In this document: piece after piece, positions 1-8,922 of the stretch
Layout: every line of letters begins with the position of its first letter
Position numbering within the stretch: the first letter of the stretch is position 1
Assembly (NCBI RefSeq): GCF_025869515.1
Contig: NZ_JAOZVR010000052.1
Location: 1 to 41,021, forward strand
Reading direction: 5' to 3'
From: Ferrovibrio sp.
Lineage (GTDB): Bacteria; Pseudomonadota; Alphaproteobacteria; Ferrovibrionales; Ferrovibrionaceae
DNA: 41,021 nt
Position numbers and translations under genes: made by a program
The notes under the pieces: model-generated
What the model was told of the DNA's origin: nothing
The model's database searches: none
What the model saw: only the letters and a program-made list of their open reading frames with translations

Positions 1-12
1 GGTCTGGCTGAG

Positions 13-35
13 ATGCCCGGGTCAAGCCCGGGCAT
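13..35. repeat. GC-rich palindromic intergenic element
   Basis: Perfect inverted repeat with 9-bp arms (ATGCCCGGG and CCCGGGCAT) around a 5-base loop, just past the 3' end of the minus-strand dehydrogenase gene. Elements with this core resemble a dispersed intergenic palindrome of alphaproteobacterial genomes (from memory, not searched). It could act as a transcription terminator or mRNA stabiliser for the dehydrogenase, although no clear T-tract follows on the minus strand inside the window. Confidence 0.55.
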
Positions 36-50
36 GACAACGAGAGCGTG

Positions 51-1118
51 CTATCCCTTGGCCACCGCCTCGGCGATTGCCTTGCCGACATCCTGGGTAT
101 TGGCCTGGCCGCCCATATCGGGCGTGCGCGGTCCGGCTTCGAGCACCGCCTCGATGGCTTTCAGCACCGCGGCGCCGGCCTCCTTGTGGCCGAGATGCTC
201 CAGCATCATGGCGCCGCACCAGATCTGGCCGACCGGATTGGCGATCCCCTTGCCGGCGATATCCGGCGCCGAGCCATGCACCGGCTCGAACAGCGAAGGG
301 AACTTGCGCTCGGGATTGAGATTAGCCGACGGTGCGATGCCGATAGTGCCGGTGCAGGCCGGACCGAGATCGGAAAGGATGTCGCCAAAGAGATTCGAGC
401 CGACCACGACATCGAACCAGTCGGGATGCTGGACGAAATGCGCGGTCAGGATGTCGATGTGATACTGGTCGACCCGCACGCCCGGATAACCCTTTTTCAT
501 CTCGGCCACGCGCTCGTCCCAGTAGGGCATGGTGATCGAGATGCCGTTCGACTTGGTGGCCGAGGTGAGATGCTTCTTCGGCCGGCTCTGCGCCAGTTCG
601 AAGGCGAATTTGAGAATGCGGTCGGTGCCGATACGGCTGAGGATGGTTTCCTGCACCACGAATTCGCGTTCGGTGCCGTGGAACATGCGGCCGCCGATCG
701 AGGAATATTCGCCCTCGGTATTCTCGCGCACCACCCAGAAATCGATATCGCCGACCTTGCGATTGGCCAGCGGCGACGGGATGCCCGGCATCAGGCGCAC
801 CGGACGGAGATTCACATACTGGTCGAATTCGCGGCGCCACTGGATCAGCGAACCCCAGAGCGAGATATGGTCCGGCACCTTTTCCGGCCAGCCCACGGCG
901 CCGAAGAAGATGGCGTCATGGCCGCCGATCTTCTCTTTCCAGTCGGCCGGCATCATGGCGCCGTGCTTGAGGTAGTAATCCACGCTCCAGTCGAAATGAT
1001 CGAACTGGAAATCGATGTTGAAGCGGCGGGCGGCGGCATCCATCACCCGCAGGCCTTCGGGCACCACTTCCTTGCCGATGCCGTCGCCAGGGATGGTGGC
1101 GATCCTGTGCTTTGCCAT
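51..1118 (-). CDS. dmlA: D-malate / tartrate dehydrogenase (decarboxylating), isocitrate/isopropylmalate dehydrogenase family
   Basis: 355 aa, full length for the family. The N-terminus carries the IPGDGIGKEV nucleotide-proximal motif. The blocks GAVGWPEKVPDHISLWGSL, RREFDQYVNLRPVRL and VVRENTEGEYSS follow closely the E. coli D-malate dehydrogenase (DmlA) and tartrate dehydrogenase (TtuC) subgroup rather than LeuB. The metal-binding Asp cluster SNLFGDILSDLGP and the NAD-binding EPVHGSAPDIAGKGIANP segment are intact. The expected reaction is NAD-dependent oxidative decarboxylation of D-malate to pyruvate, with possible activity on tartrate or isopropylmalate; substrate cannot be fixed from sequence. 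The ATG has an AAGGA about 12 nt upstream. A TctC-type binding protein lies directly upstream on the same strand, consistent with use of an imported dicarboxylate, but that link is inferred. Confidence 0.86.
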   Translation of the reverse strand: MAKHRIATIPGDGIGKEVVPEGLRVMDAAARRFNIDFQFDHFDWSVDYYLKHGAMMPADWKEKIGGHDAIFFGAVGWPEKVPDHISLWGSLIQWRREFDQYVNLRPVRLMPGIPSPLANRKVGDIDFWVVRENTEGEYSSIGGRMFHGTEREFVVQETILSRIGTDRILKFAFELAQSRPKKHLTSATKSNGISITMPYWDERVAEMKKGYPGVRVDQYHIDILTAHFVQHPDWFDVVVGSNLFGDILSDLGPACTGTIGIAPSANLNPERKFPSLFEPVHGSAPDIAGKGIANPVGQIWCGAMMLEHLGHKEAGAAVLKAIEAVLEAGPRTPDMGGQANTQDVGKAIAEAVAKG

Positions 1119-1193
1119 GTCGGTACGCGTCCTTTTTTGATCTTGAGGTCTGGGGAGACTTAAACAGATTACGCTAGCAGAGTCACATTGGCC

Positions 1194-2183
1194 TTAGTCG
1201 GCATACTGGCCGGCGGCCTTGATCAGCGGCGCCCATTTGTCGATTTCGGCATAGAGATGCGCCTTCAGCGCGTCGGGCGTGGCGCGGGCATCCGAGGCCG
1301 TGGTGGTGTTGATCTCGGCGAAGCGCCTGACGATCTCGGCATCCTTGAGCGCGCCGCGCACGGCGGCGGCCAGCTTCTGCACGACGGCGTCGGGGGTGCC
1401 CTTCGGCGCATAGAGCGCATGCCAGACATTGACCTCGAAACCCTTCAGGCCCGCCTCGTCGGCGGTCGGCAGGTCGGGCAGATCACTGATCCGCTGCTTG
1501 GTGGTGATGGCATAGGCCTTCACCTTTTTGGCCTTGATCTGGCCGGTGGTGTTGGTGGCCTGATCGCAGGTCATGTCGAGCGACTTGCCCAGCAGGTCCT
1601 GCATCACCGGCGCATTGCCGCGATAGCCCACCGTGTTGAGCTGCACGCCCATCGCCGACATCATCAGCATGCCGCAGAGATGCGAGGCGGCGCCGATGCC
1701 GGCATTGCCGTAGGAGATCTTTTTGCCCTCCTTGCGCAGATGGGCGATCAGTTCGGGCAGGGTGTTGGGCGGGAAATCCTCGCGCGCGATGATGGTCATG
1801 GCGGAATCGGTCAGCAGCGCGATGGGCGCGAAGGCGGTTTTGGTATCGTAGGGCAGCTTGCGGTACAGCGTGGCCGCCGTGGAGATGCCGACATGATGCA
1901 CCAGCAGGGTATGGCCGTCGGGCTCGGCGGTGGCGACGCGGTTGGCGCCGATGGTGCCGCCGGCCCCGGTGGCATTCTCGACCACCACGCTGTGATTGTT
2001 GAGCTGGCGCGACAGGCCGAGCGCGGTCAGCCGCGCCACCGTATCTGTAGGCCCGCCGGCGGCATAGGGCACCACCACGGTGATGGCCTTGGACGGCCAG
2101 GCCTGCGCGGCTGCATGGCCGGCCGCGAACAGCGGCAGCAGCGCGGCGGCCGCGAGCATGAGATGACGCGTGAAATGACGCAT
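1194..2183 (-). CDS. Tripartite tricarboxylate transporter solute-binding protein (Bug/TctC family)
   Basis: 329 aa with a Sec signal peptide (MRHFTRH followed by a hydrophobic Leu/Ala run, cleavage probably after AAAQA near residue 27). The mature protein opens with WPSKAITVVVPYAAGGPTD, the signature of Bug periplasmic receptors, which bind the carboxylate ligand in the following loop. Length matches the family (about 320-330 aa). The start ATG has GGAGG 7 nt upstream. Bug proteins feed TctAB permeases or act as sensors; no tctA or tctB is in the window, so this is an orphan receptor here. The neighbouring D-malate/tartrate dehydrogenase suggests a hydroxy-dicarboxylate ligand, which is inference. 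It is separated from the downstream dehydrogenase gene by 75 bases. Confidence 0.92.
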   Translation of the reverse strand: MRHFTRHLMLAAAALLPLFAAGHAAAQAWPSKAITVVVPYAAGGPTDTVARLTALGLSRQLNNHSVVVENATGAGGTIGANRVATAEPDGHTLLVHHVGISTAATLYRKLPYDTKTAFAPIALLTDSAMTIIAREDFPPNTLPELIAHLRKEGKKISYGNAGIGAASHLCGMLMMSAMGVQLNTVGYRGNAPVMQDLLGKSLDMTCDQATNTTGQIKAKKVKAYAITTKQRISDLPDLPTADEAGLKGFEVNVWHALYAPKGTPDAVVQKLAAAVRGALKDAEIVRRFAEINTTTASDARATPDALKAHLYAEIDKWAPLIKAAGQYAD

Positions 2184-2308
2184 GGGGTTTCCTCCGGTTT
2201 TTGTTTTGTACGGAGGAGTCTAGCGCGGCCGGCTTCAGTCCGGCCAATGCCGCTGTTGCCTCAGTCGATGCCGGGCCGGCATAGCGACGGACAGCATGGT
2301 GCGCGGGC

Positions 2309-3985
2309 TCAGGTCGCGCGTTCCCACACTGCCTGGTCGGTGACGATGTAGTCGACGCGGCCGTCGCGCAGCAGGCGCAGCAGGTCGGACGGCGCATCCA
2401 GCGCCGGCTCGCTGCCGATCTGCATCGGCAGGCCGAGCAAAGCCGGCAGCCAGCTGAGCGACTTGTAAGCCTCCAGCAGGCCATGCAGCACAGGCTGCTG
2501 CCCGGCCTCCACCGCCTCGGCGCGCAGCGGATGCCGCGCCGCCGCCGGCAGCTGCGGCGCCCAGCGCGGCGCCAGCGCGGCGGCCACCGCCGGATCGCGC
2601 CAGGCCGGCAGCAGGTCGGTCAATGCCTCGCGCGATGCGTAAAGCACGGGCGGCAGGAAGGCCGGTCGGTCGAGCCGGGCATTCACCGTCGCGACCGCAT
2701 CTGCATCGCCGCCGGCAAACAGGATGGTGCGAGTCATGCCGCCGCTGGCGCCGATGCCGCGGCCCTCGCCGATGGCGATCACCTTGCCGGCATTGAGCAG
2801 GGCGGCGGCGGCGCGCAGCGGGTCGCGGCTGACCATGCGGCAGCCGGCATTGCCCAGCACCGGATCGAGATCGGCAGAATAATCGCGGCCCCAGGCGGCG
2901 GCCTGCAGCGGCCGGCGCTGGCGCAGGAAAGTCTCCAACCCGTCCTGCTGCTGCAGCAGGGCCAGCGCGCCGCCGAGCGGCAGCGCGGTCTCGTCGGGCG
3001 CGGCATGCACGGCCACCGCGATGCCGTCGCCGAGTGTCTGCTGCAACTGCTGCAACAGCACCGGATCGGCGAGCAGCGGACCGCCGAGCGCGACGCGGCG
3101 CAGCATCTGGCGGTCGAGCAGAACCTGGATCGCTTCGGCGAAGCGGTCGACCAGCAGCTTGCCGAGCGAGGCGGCGACCAGCGCCGGCGGCTGGCCCTCG
3201 GCGAGCCGGCGCAGCCAGCGTGCCGCACCGCCCTCGGCCGAGAAATCCGTCACGATCCGCCCCTGCGCATCGACCGTGACATGCGCCTTGAAGGCCTCGG
3301 CGAGGACCGGTTCGCCCCCATTCGCGCTGGCATGGGCGCTCAGCGCGAACAGCGCCGCGGCATCGGGCAGGCCGAGGCCGTCGACGGCGAGATCGACCAG
3401 ACGGCCGGGAGAATCGGTTTCCGCCGTGTCGGCCTCATCGCCGGTCAGCGTGGCGAGCCGGCCGTATTTCAGCACGCGGGCGATGCAGCCGCTGCTGTCG
3501 GCAGTGAAGACCAGCGTGTCGTCGGCCCAGGGCGCGGCGGTCAGCGCCAGCAGCGCATGGGCGGTGTGACGATCAAAGACCCGCACCGGGATATGGCGGT
3601 TGAGGCCGAGATCGCCGGCCAGCATGCCGAGATCGAGCAGGCTTTCCGGGCTGGAACGATGATGCTTGCGGGCTTCATCCAGCAGGCTGATCGGCGTGTC
3701 GCGGCCGAGCAGGCTGCGCAACCCGCGGCCGACCCGGCGGGACAGCGACAACGCGCGAAAATGCCGGCCGGGAAACAGCCCCTGGCTCAGCGCCAGGCCG
3801 CCGATATCGCCGGCGCGCACATGGGCGATATCGAGGCACTCCGCGATGGCTTCCACCGGAAGCCGTCCGCCGTCATGGGCGACGCCGCTCAGCCGCGCCA
3901 GCGGGGCGGCGGCCAGCAGCCTGTAGCCGTCGAAGACGGCGGCGCCGGCGTCCTGCCAACCGGAATGGACGCCGAGCACCAGCAT
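2309..3985 (-). CDS. Degenerate carbamoyltransferase (NodU/TobZ-like) homologue
   Basis: 558 aa. The architecture follows NodU/CmcH/TobZ carbamoyltransferases: an actin-like N-domain starting VLGVHSGWQDAGAAVFDG, DRHTAHALLAL near residues 138-148, LVFTADSSG near 158-166, LGGPLLADPVL near 300-310, and a C-terminal YrdC-like part starting around residue 385. Key family positions look eroded. The usual N-terminal HHD reads GWQD, the EEERF segment is replaced by APLARL, and the GPRALG motif of the C-terminal half reads GRGIGASGG (406-416). I therefore infer loss or change of carbamoyl-transfer activity. It starts 6 nt after the pheT stop with no clear Shine-Dalgarno, so it is probably translated by coupling as the last gene of a pheS-pheT unit. 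Alternatively it is a divergent active enzyme on an unknown substrate. Confidence 0.68.
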   Translation of the reverse strand: MLVLGVHSGWQDAGAAVFDGYRLLAAAPLARLSGVAHDGGRLPVEAIAECLDIAHVRAGDIGGLALSQGLFPGRHFRALSLSRRVGRGLRSLLGRDTPISLLDEARKHHRSSPESLLDLGMLAGDLGLNRHIPVRVFDRHTAHALLALTAAPWADDTLVFTADSSGCIARVLKYGRLATLTGDEADTAETDSPGRLVDLAVDGLGLPDAAALFALSAHASANGGEPVLAEAFKAHVTVDAQGRIVTDFSAEGGAARWLRRLAEGQPPALVAASLGKLLVDRFAEAIQVLLDRQMLRRVALGGPLLADPVLLQQLQQTLGDGIAVAVHAAPDETALPLGGALALLQQQDGLETFLRQRRPLQAAAWGRDYSADLDPVLGNAGCRMVSRDPLRAAAALLNAGKVIAIGEGRGIGASGGMTRTILFAGGDADAVATVNARLDRPAFLPPVLYASREALTDLLPAWRDPAVAAALAPRWAPQLPAAARHPLRAEAVEAGQQPVLHGLLEAYKSLSWLPALLGLPMQIGSEPALDAPSDLLRLLRDGRVDYIVTDQAVWERAT

Positions 3986-3991
3986 TTTCGG

Positions 3992-6400
3992 CTAGGCCCG
4001 CAGTGTCGCGCCGCAGGCCTTCTCGGCCGCAGCCACGATCTTTTTCGCCACCGCCTCGATCTCCGCATCGGTCAGCGTCTGCTGCGAGGGTTCGAGTCGG
4101 ACCGTGATGGCGAGCGACTTCCTGCCCTCGGGAATCCCCGGGCCGGCGAAGACATCGAACACGCTGGTGCGGGCAATCAGCGCCTTGTCGGCGCCGCGCA
4201 CGGCTTTCAGCAGCGTCTCGGCGGCAACACCGGCATCGACGATGAAGGCGAAGTCGCGTTCGACCGCCTGCAGCTCCGAAAGCCTCAGCGCCGGTTTGGT
4301 GCGCACGCCTGGCTTGGCGCGGCTGGCCGGGATGCGGTCGAGATACACTTCGAAGCCGACCAGCGGCCCCTTCACATCCATCGCCTGCAGGGCGCGCGGA
4401 TGCAGCTCGCCAAAGGCGGCCAGAATGGTTTTCGGACCGAGCCGCAGCGTGCCGGAGCGGCCGGGGTGATACCAGCCGGGCGCGCCATCCATCACCATCA
4501 GCGGACCGACATCGACGCCGGCCGCCGAGAGTGCGGCGAGCGCATCCGCCTTGGCGTCATAGGCATCGACGGCGCGCGACTTGTCGCGCCAGTGCCGCGC
4601 GCCGGTGGCGCCACGACGCAGACCGGTGGCCACCATGGCCTGGCCGTCCATGGCGACGCTCGCATATTGCGGCCCGACCTCGAACAGCGCGACATCCATG
4701 CTGCCGCGATCCATGTTGCGTTTTGTCGCCGCCATCAGACCCGGCAGGATCGAGGGCCGCATGGCGTCCATGTCGGCGCTGATCGGATTGACCAGCAGCA
4801 GCTCTTCCTGCCCGCCGCCGAAGGCCTCGGCCTCGGCCTTGCGGATGAAGGAATAGGTGATCGCCTCGGTGAGGCCGCGGGCGGCGAGCGCGCGTTTGGC
4901 CATGCGCACGCGGCGCTGCGCCGCGGTGAGCGCCGGGGCCGGCACGGCGCGCAGCGGCGGCAGCGGTTCGGCCGGAATGGCATCGAAACCGTGAAGACGC
5001 GCGATTTCCTCGACCAGATCGGCCTCGCCGTCGATATCCGGGCGCCAGCTCGGAACCTCGACCGACAGAGCATCACCGGCTGTGGTGACTTTGAATCCGA
5101 GCGCCGTCAGGATGCGGGTCTGCTCCGCCACCGGCAGGTCGAAGCCCACGAGACCCAGCAGGCGCGTGGGCCGCAGGGTGACGGTCTTCTTCCAGTCCGG
5201 CTCCTTGCCGGCAATCACCGTCTCCCCCGGCTCGCCGCCGCAGAGATCGAGAATCATCGCGGTGGCCACATCAATGCCGGATTTCACGAAAGCCGGATCG
5301 ACGGTCCGCTCGAAGCGGTGGCGCGCATCGGAATGGATGCCGAGCTTGCGCCCGGTGGCGGCCGTGCGCAGCGGATCGAACCAGGCGGATTCGACGAAGA
5401 CCTCGGTGGTCTCGAAGGAGCAGCCGGTATGTTCGCCGCCCATCACGCCGCCGAGCCCTTCAGGGCCGGCCTCATCGGCGATCACGGTGATGCTGTCATC
5501 CAGCGCATACTCCTTGCCGTCCAGCGCCAGCAGCTTTTCGCCGGCCTTGGCCAGACGGGCCTGGATATTGCCTTTCACCTTGGCGGCATCGAAGACATGC
5601 AGCGGGCGGCCGAGATCGTAGGTGAAGAAATTGGTGATATCGACCAGCGCCGAGATCGGCCGCAGGCCGATGGCCTTGAGGCGCTGCTGCAGCCAGGCCG
5701 GCGACGGCCCGTTCTTCACCTTGCGGATATGGCGGCCGACAAAGATCGGGCAGGCGCGTTCGGCACCGGCCGGGAAATCGAGCGAAACAGTGATCGGGCT
5801 CGCATAGGCGCCCGGCACGATCGCGATCTCCAGCGGCCTGAGCGTGCCGAGACCGGCAGCGGCGAGATCGCGGGCGATGCCGCGCACGCCGAGGCAATCG
5901 CCACGGTTGGGCGTCAGCTTGATCTCGATCACCGGATCGTCCAGCCCGAAGACCTTGGCCATCGGCGCACCCAGCGGCGTGTCGAGCGGCAGATCGATAA
6001 TGCCGGTATGTTCGTCGGTCAGGCCCATCTCGCGTTCGGAGCAGAGCATGCCGTTGGACGCCACACCGCGGATATTGGCGGCCTTGAGCAGCAGCTGCGT
6101 GCCGGGGACTGTCGAACCGACGGGCGCGAAAATACCCTTCATGCCGGCGCGCGCATTCGGCGCGCCGCAGACGACCTGGAAGGTCTCGGCACCGGTGAAA
6201 ACCTCGCAGACCCGCAGCTTGTCGGCATTGGGATGCTGCTCGGCCTTGCGCACCTCCGCGACGATGAAGGGCGCAAAGAGCGCGGCGCGATCCTCGATGC
6301 CTTCCACTTCCAGGCCGATGGCGGTCAGCTTCGCGGCGATCTCATCCAGCGAGGCATTCGTGTCGAGATGGCTTTTCAGCCAGGAAAGGGTGAATTTCAT
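3992..6400 (-). CDS. pheT: Phenylalanine--tRNA ligase beta subunit
   Basis: 802 aa, the usual length. Starts [14 protein letters not shown], followed by the EMAP-like tRNA-binding domain ([24 protein letters not shown]), the B3/B4 region, the B5 domain, the catalytic-like core, and a C-terminal anticodon-binding FDX-ACB domain ([11 protein letters not shown] to the end). It forms the (alpha-beta)2 enzyme charging tRNA-Phe in the cytoplasm, and the B3/B4 region edits mischarged Tyr-tRNA. The ATG at 6400 overlaps the pheS stop by 4 bases (ATGA). A 60-codon longer reading frame exists upstream, but it lies inside pheS and does not fit the family start. Confidence 0.98.
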   Translation of the reverse strand: MKFTLSWLKSHLDTNASLDEIAAKLTAIGLEVEGIEDRAALFAPFIVAEVRKAEQHPNADKLRVCEVFTGAETFQVVCGAPNARAGMKGIFAPVGSTVPGTQLLLKAANIRGVASNGMLCSEREMGLTDEHTGIIDLPLDTPLGAPMAKVFGLDDPVIEIKLTPNRGDCLGVRGIARDLAAAGLGTLRPLEIAIVPGAYASPITVSLDFPAGAERACPIFVGRHIRKVKNGPSPAWLQQRLKAIGLRPISALVDITNFFTYDLGRPLHVFDAAKVKGNIQARLAKAGEKLLALDGKEYALDDSITVIADEAGPEGLGGVMGGEHTGCSFETTEVFVESAWFDPLRTAATGRKLGIHSDARHRFERTVDPAFVKSGIDVATAMILDLCGGEPGETVIAGKEPDWKKTVTLRPTRLLGLVGFDLPVAEQTRILTALGFKVTTAGDALSVEVPSWRPDIDGEADLVEEIARLHGFDAIPAEPLPPLRAVPAPALTAAQRRVRMAKRALAARGLTEAITYSFIRKAEAEAFGGGQEELLLVNPISADMDAMRPSILPGLMAATKRNMDRGSMDVALFEVGPQYASVAMDGQAMVATGLRRGATGARHWRDKSRAVDAYDAKADALAALSAAGVDVGPLMVMDGAPGWYHPGRSGTLRLGPKTILAAFGELHPRALQAMDVKGPLVGFEVYLDRIPASRAKPGVRTKPALRLSELQAVERDFAFIVDAGVAAETLLKAVRGADKALIARTSVFDVFAGPGIPEGRKSLAITVRLEPSQQTLTDAEIEAVAKKIVAAAEKACGATLRA

Positions 6401-7482
6401 CGCGCCACCCCCTGGCCCAGCGTGGGTATGTCGAGCGGCACGAAACCGTAATGCTTGAGCCAGCGCAGATCGGCATCGAAGAAGCTGCGCAGATCGGGGA
6501 TGCCGTATTTCAGCATGGCGATGCGGTCGATGCCCATGCCGAAGGCAAAGCCCTGCCATTCCGCCGGATCGAGGCCGCAATATTCCAGCACCTTGGGATT
6601 GACCATGCCGGAGCCGAGGATTTCGAGCCAGTCGCTGCCCTCGCCCACGCGCAGCACGCCGCCCTCGCGCGAGCAGTTGATGTCGACTTCCGCCGACGGC
6701 TCGGTGAAGGGGAAATAGCTGGGGCGGAAGCGCATCTTCACCTGGTCGGTCTCGAAGAAGGCCTTGCAGAATTCGGTCAGCACGCCTTTCAGATGGCCCA
6801 TATGGGTGGCGCGGTCGATCACCAGCCCCTCGACCTGATGGAACATCGGCGTGTGCGTCATGTCGTAGTCGCTGCGATAGGTGCGACCCGGCACGATGAT
6901 GCGATAGGGCGGCGGGCCGCCGCGCATGGTGCGCACCTGCACCGGCGAGGTATGCGTGCGCAGCACGACCTGTTCGCCATCGGCGCCGCGTTTGGGCAGG
7001 TAGAAGGTGTCCTGCATCTGCCGCGCCGGATGCTCGGGCGGAATGTTCAGCGCGGTGAAATTGTGGAAGTCGTCTTCGATATCCGGGCCTTCGGCAATGC
7101 TGAAGCCCATGGCGGCGAAGATCTCGGTGATCTCGTCGATCACCTGGCTGACCGGATGGATGCGGCCCGTTTGCTCGGCGCTGTCGCCGAGCGGCAGCGT
7201 CATGTCGAGGGTCTCGGCCTTCAGCCGCGCGTCGATGGCGGCGTCGCCCAGTGTCGCCTTGCGTGACTCGATGGCCGCGGTGAGGCTGTTCTTCACTTCA
7301 TTCAGGGTTTGCGCCCGCGCCTTGCGGTCATCGGGTGCCAGCGCGCCGAGTTCCTTCAGGGCGGCCGACAGCCAGCCCTTCTTGCCGAGCACCGCAAGGC
7401 GGGCTTCTTCCAGGGCATCCAGATTCTGGGCGGCGGCAATGGCGCCTTCGGTTTCGGCAGCCAGCCTGGCGATCTCGGTCAT
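6397..7482 (-). CDS. pheS: Phenylalanine--tRNA ligase alpha subunit
   Basis: 361 aa, typical alpha subunit. It has an N-terminal coiled-coil tRNA-binding arm (about residues 1-90), then the class II aminoacyl-tRNA synthetase core: [19 protein letters not shown] (motif 1 region), [20 protein letters not shown] (motif 2) and [18 protein letters not shown] (motif 3). It activates phenylalanine and holds the aminoacylation site. The ATG is preceded by AGAGGAAGC, a good ribosome site. It lies 128 bases downstream of rplT, beyond a strong terminator, so it probably has its own promoter or depends on read-through. It is translationally coupled to pheT by a 4-base overlap. Confidence 0.98.
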   Translation of the reverse strand: MTEIARLAAETEGAIAAAQNLDALEEARLAVLGKKGWLSAALKELGALAPDDRKARAQTLNEVKNSLTAAIESRKATLGDAAIDARLKAETLDMTLPLGDSAEQTGRIHPVSQVIDEITEIFAAMGFSIAEGPDIEDDFHNFTALNIPPEHPARQMQDTFYLPKRGADGEQVVLRTHTSPVQVRTMRGGPPPYRIIVPGRTYRSDYDMTHTPMFHQVEGLVIDRATHMGHLKGVLTEFCKAFFETDQVKMRFRPSYFPFTEPSAEVDINCSREGGVLRVGEGSDWLEILGSGMVNPKVLEYCGLDPAEWQGFAFGMGIDRIAMLKYGIPDLRSFFDADLRWLKHYGFVPLDIPTLGQGVAR

Positions 7483-7536
7483 GCTTCCTCTTTACTGCTC
7501 AACTATAAGCCGGCGACGCGACAACGGTGTTGCAGA

Positions 7537-7569
7537 CAAAACAAAGGGGGCCGTGGTGACGGCCCCCTT
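7537..7569 (-). terminator. Rho-independent terminator after rplT
   Basis: Perfect 11-bp stem (AAGGGGGCCGT / ACGGCCCCCTT, 7544-7554 and 7559-7569) with a 4-base loop. On the minus strand it is followed by TTTGTTTTG. It sits between rplT and pheS and should end or attenuate the rpmI-rplT transcript. Confidence 0.85.
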
Positions 7570-7610
7570 CGCAAACGGTCGCTTGTCTTGAAACTGCGAG
7601 TGCGGGCCGA

Positions 7611-7979
7611 TCAGGCCGCCGAAGCAGGCAGGGCCGCTTTGGCCTGCGCCACCAGGGCGTTGAAGGACTCGGGCTCATGCACGGCGAGATCGGCCAGGAC
7701 CTTGCGGTCGATCTCGATGCCGGCGAGCGCGAGGCCGTTGATAAATCGGCCGTAGGTCAGACCCTGCTCGCGAGCCGCAGCGTTGATGCGCTGGATCCAC
7801 AGCGAGCGGAAGTTGCGCTTCTTGGCGCGACGGTCGCGGAACGCATACTGCAGTCCCTTTTCGACCTTCTCGATCGCGACGCGGAAGACGGTGGAATTGC
7901 GGCCACGGTAGCCCTTGGCGAGCTTCAGGACCTTCTTGTGGCGGGCATGGGCGGTAACGCCCCGCTTAACACGTGCCAT
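7611..7979 (-). CDS. rplT: 50S ribosomal protein L20
   Basis: 122 aa. [19 protein letters not shown], then [13 protein letters not shown] and [18 protein letters not shown] are canonical L20 blocks. It binds 23S rRNA early in 50S assembly; in other bacteria it also represses its own operon through mRNA binding. The basic N-terminal extension and globular C-terminal domain are intact. It follows rpmI by 17 bases and is followed by a strong terminator. infC, which precedes rpmI in enterobacteria, is absent here. Confidence 0.99.
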   Translation of the reverse strand: MARVKRGVTAHARHKKVLKLAKGYRGRNSTVFRVAIEKVEKGLQYAFRDRRAKKRNFRSLWIQRINAAAREQGLTYGRFINGLALAGIEIDRKVLADLAVHEPESFNALVAQAKAALPASAA

Positions 7980-7996
7980 ATCAGTATCTCCTCAGC

Positions 7997-8197
7997 TCAG
8001 CCGTTGGGCAGGTAGTTCTTGATGATCTTGCGCGCGTCGCCTTCGAACACCACGGCGGTGCCGCGATGATTCCGGATCTGCTTGTTGGTGCGCTTGATCA
8101 TGCCGTGACGCTTGCCCGCATGGGCTCGCTTCACCTTGCCAGTCGCCGTGAGCTTGAAGCGCTTCTTGGCCGCGCTCTTGGTCTTCAACTTGGGCAT
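7997..8197 (-). CDS. rpmI: 50S ribosomal protein L35
   Basis: 66 aa, very basic. [17 protein letters not shown] and the later [12 protein letters not shown] are family signatures. It is a structural protein of the large ribosomal subunit. The ATG is preceded by GGAGGTTATGAA, a strong ribosome site. First gene of the rpmI-rplT unit, with a good minus-strand promoter (TTGCAA/TAAAAC) about 85 bases upstream. Confidence 0.99.
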   Translation of the reverse strand: MPKLKTKSAAKKRFKLTATGKVKRAHAGKRHGMIKRTNKQIRNHRGTAVVFEGDARKIIKNYLPNG

Positions 8198-8279
8198 TTC
8201 ATAACCTCCGAAGGTATGGAGTGATCTTCAAGGCGAACTCGGCAGCCCTTCCGGCCGGAACACCCGATACGAGCGCGCG

Positions 8280-8308
8280 GTTTTAGCGGCCAATCCGTGC
8301 GATTGCAA
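8280..8308 (-). promoter_or_regulatory. Probable sigma-70 promoter of rpmI-rplT
   Basis: On the minus strand TTGCAA (8303-8308) is followed after exactly 17 bases by TAAAAC (8280-8285), a good housekeeping match. It would give a leader of roughly 75 nt before rpmI. Prediction from sequence only. Confidence 0.5.
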
Positions 8309-8922
8309 GGCGGATTGCGGGCGGAAAGCCAGGCCGGAGCCCAGCCCCGGAGCCGGCCTCGCGCTGACCCGGACAGGCCGGGAAAGCCCGGCAGACACCA
8401 TGGCAGGGATTCGGGCGGATTTCCCTAGGGGAAAGCAGCTCCCGCAAGGCCGGATTAATGCTTTTCACCGGCCGGCCGAGTTCCGCCCCGGCCTGCCGAG
8501 TCGTTGCCGGCCGCGCCTGCATACCCGCCGGGCGGGCGGACCGGCGCCGCACCCGCCCGCCGCAGGCGAAACACGAAAAAGATACCGCAATCGACTGTCA
8601 TATCCTTGAAAAACCACGGTCTTGACACCATATGACTTTCTAGAGGCAGGCGTGAAAAAACAGCATTTTTCGCCGGTTTTACACGATTGTCGCACCATGA
8701 GGTTTCGCGCTTGCAAAACAGGGAACGACAGCTAGTATCACGCGGGTTCGCGGTACCCCGCCGGACGCCGCCGTACCTCAGATCCTGGCTTCCGTGACAC
8801 GACCTCTCCGTTCGCCGCCGCGCTTCTGGCGCTGCCGGACAGGGAAAAACTGTCACTAACCAGTTTCCCGGTGCCCGGTCTTTTAGTGGTAACCTGCCGC
8901 GTAACTGAACCTTTGCAGGCCG
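8309..8922. other. Long gene-free spacer between rpmI promoter and DEAD-box gene
   Basis: Together with the rpmI leader this is a 725-base stretch without a convincing coding region. Frames here give Arg/Pro/Gly-rich translations typical of GC-rich shadow ORFs. It contains a GCCGGG-aaag-CCCGGC type hairpin near 8376-8391, an AT-richer patch (8575-8720), and a likely plus-strand promoter at 8711-8738 that would leave a leader of about 175-180 nt before the DEAD-box gene. I see no tRNA or known riboswitch. Confidence 0.5.
8711..8738 (+). promoter_or_regulatory. Probable sigma-70 promoter of the DEAD-box-like gene
   Basis: TTGCAA (8711-8716), 16-base spacer, TAGTAT (8733-8738). The predicted start near 8745 leaves a long 5' leader before the ATG at 8923. 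Long leaders are typical of cold-inducible RNA helicase genes, but cold control here is only inferred. Confidence 0.42.

Noticed and set aside
2483..6451. 1322-codon open frame on the plus strand opposite the carbamoyltransferase-like gene and pheT
   Set aside because: Shadow of two real minus-strand genes in GC-rich DNA; the translation is Arg/Gly/His/Ala-rich with no domain, and pheT is certain.
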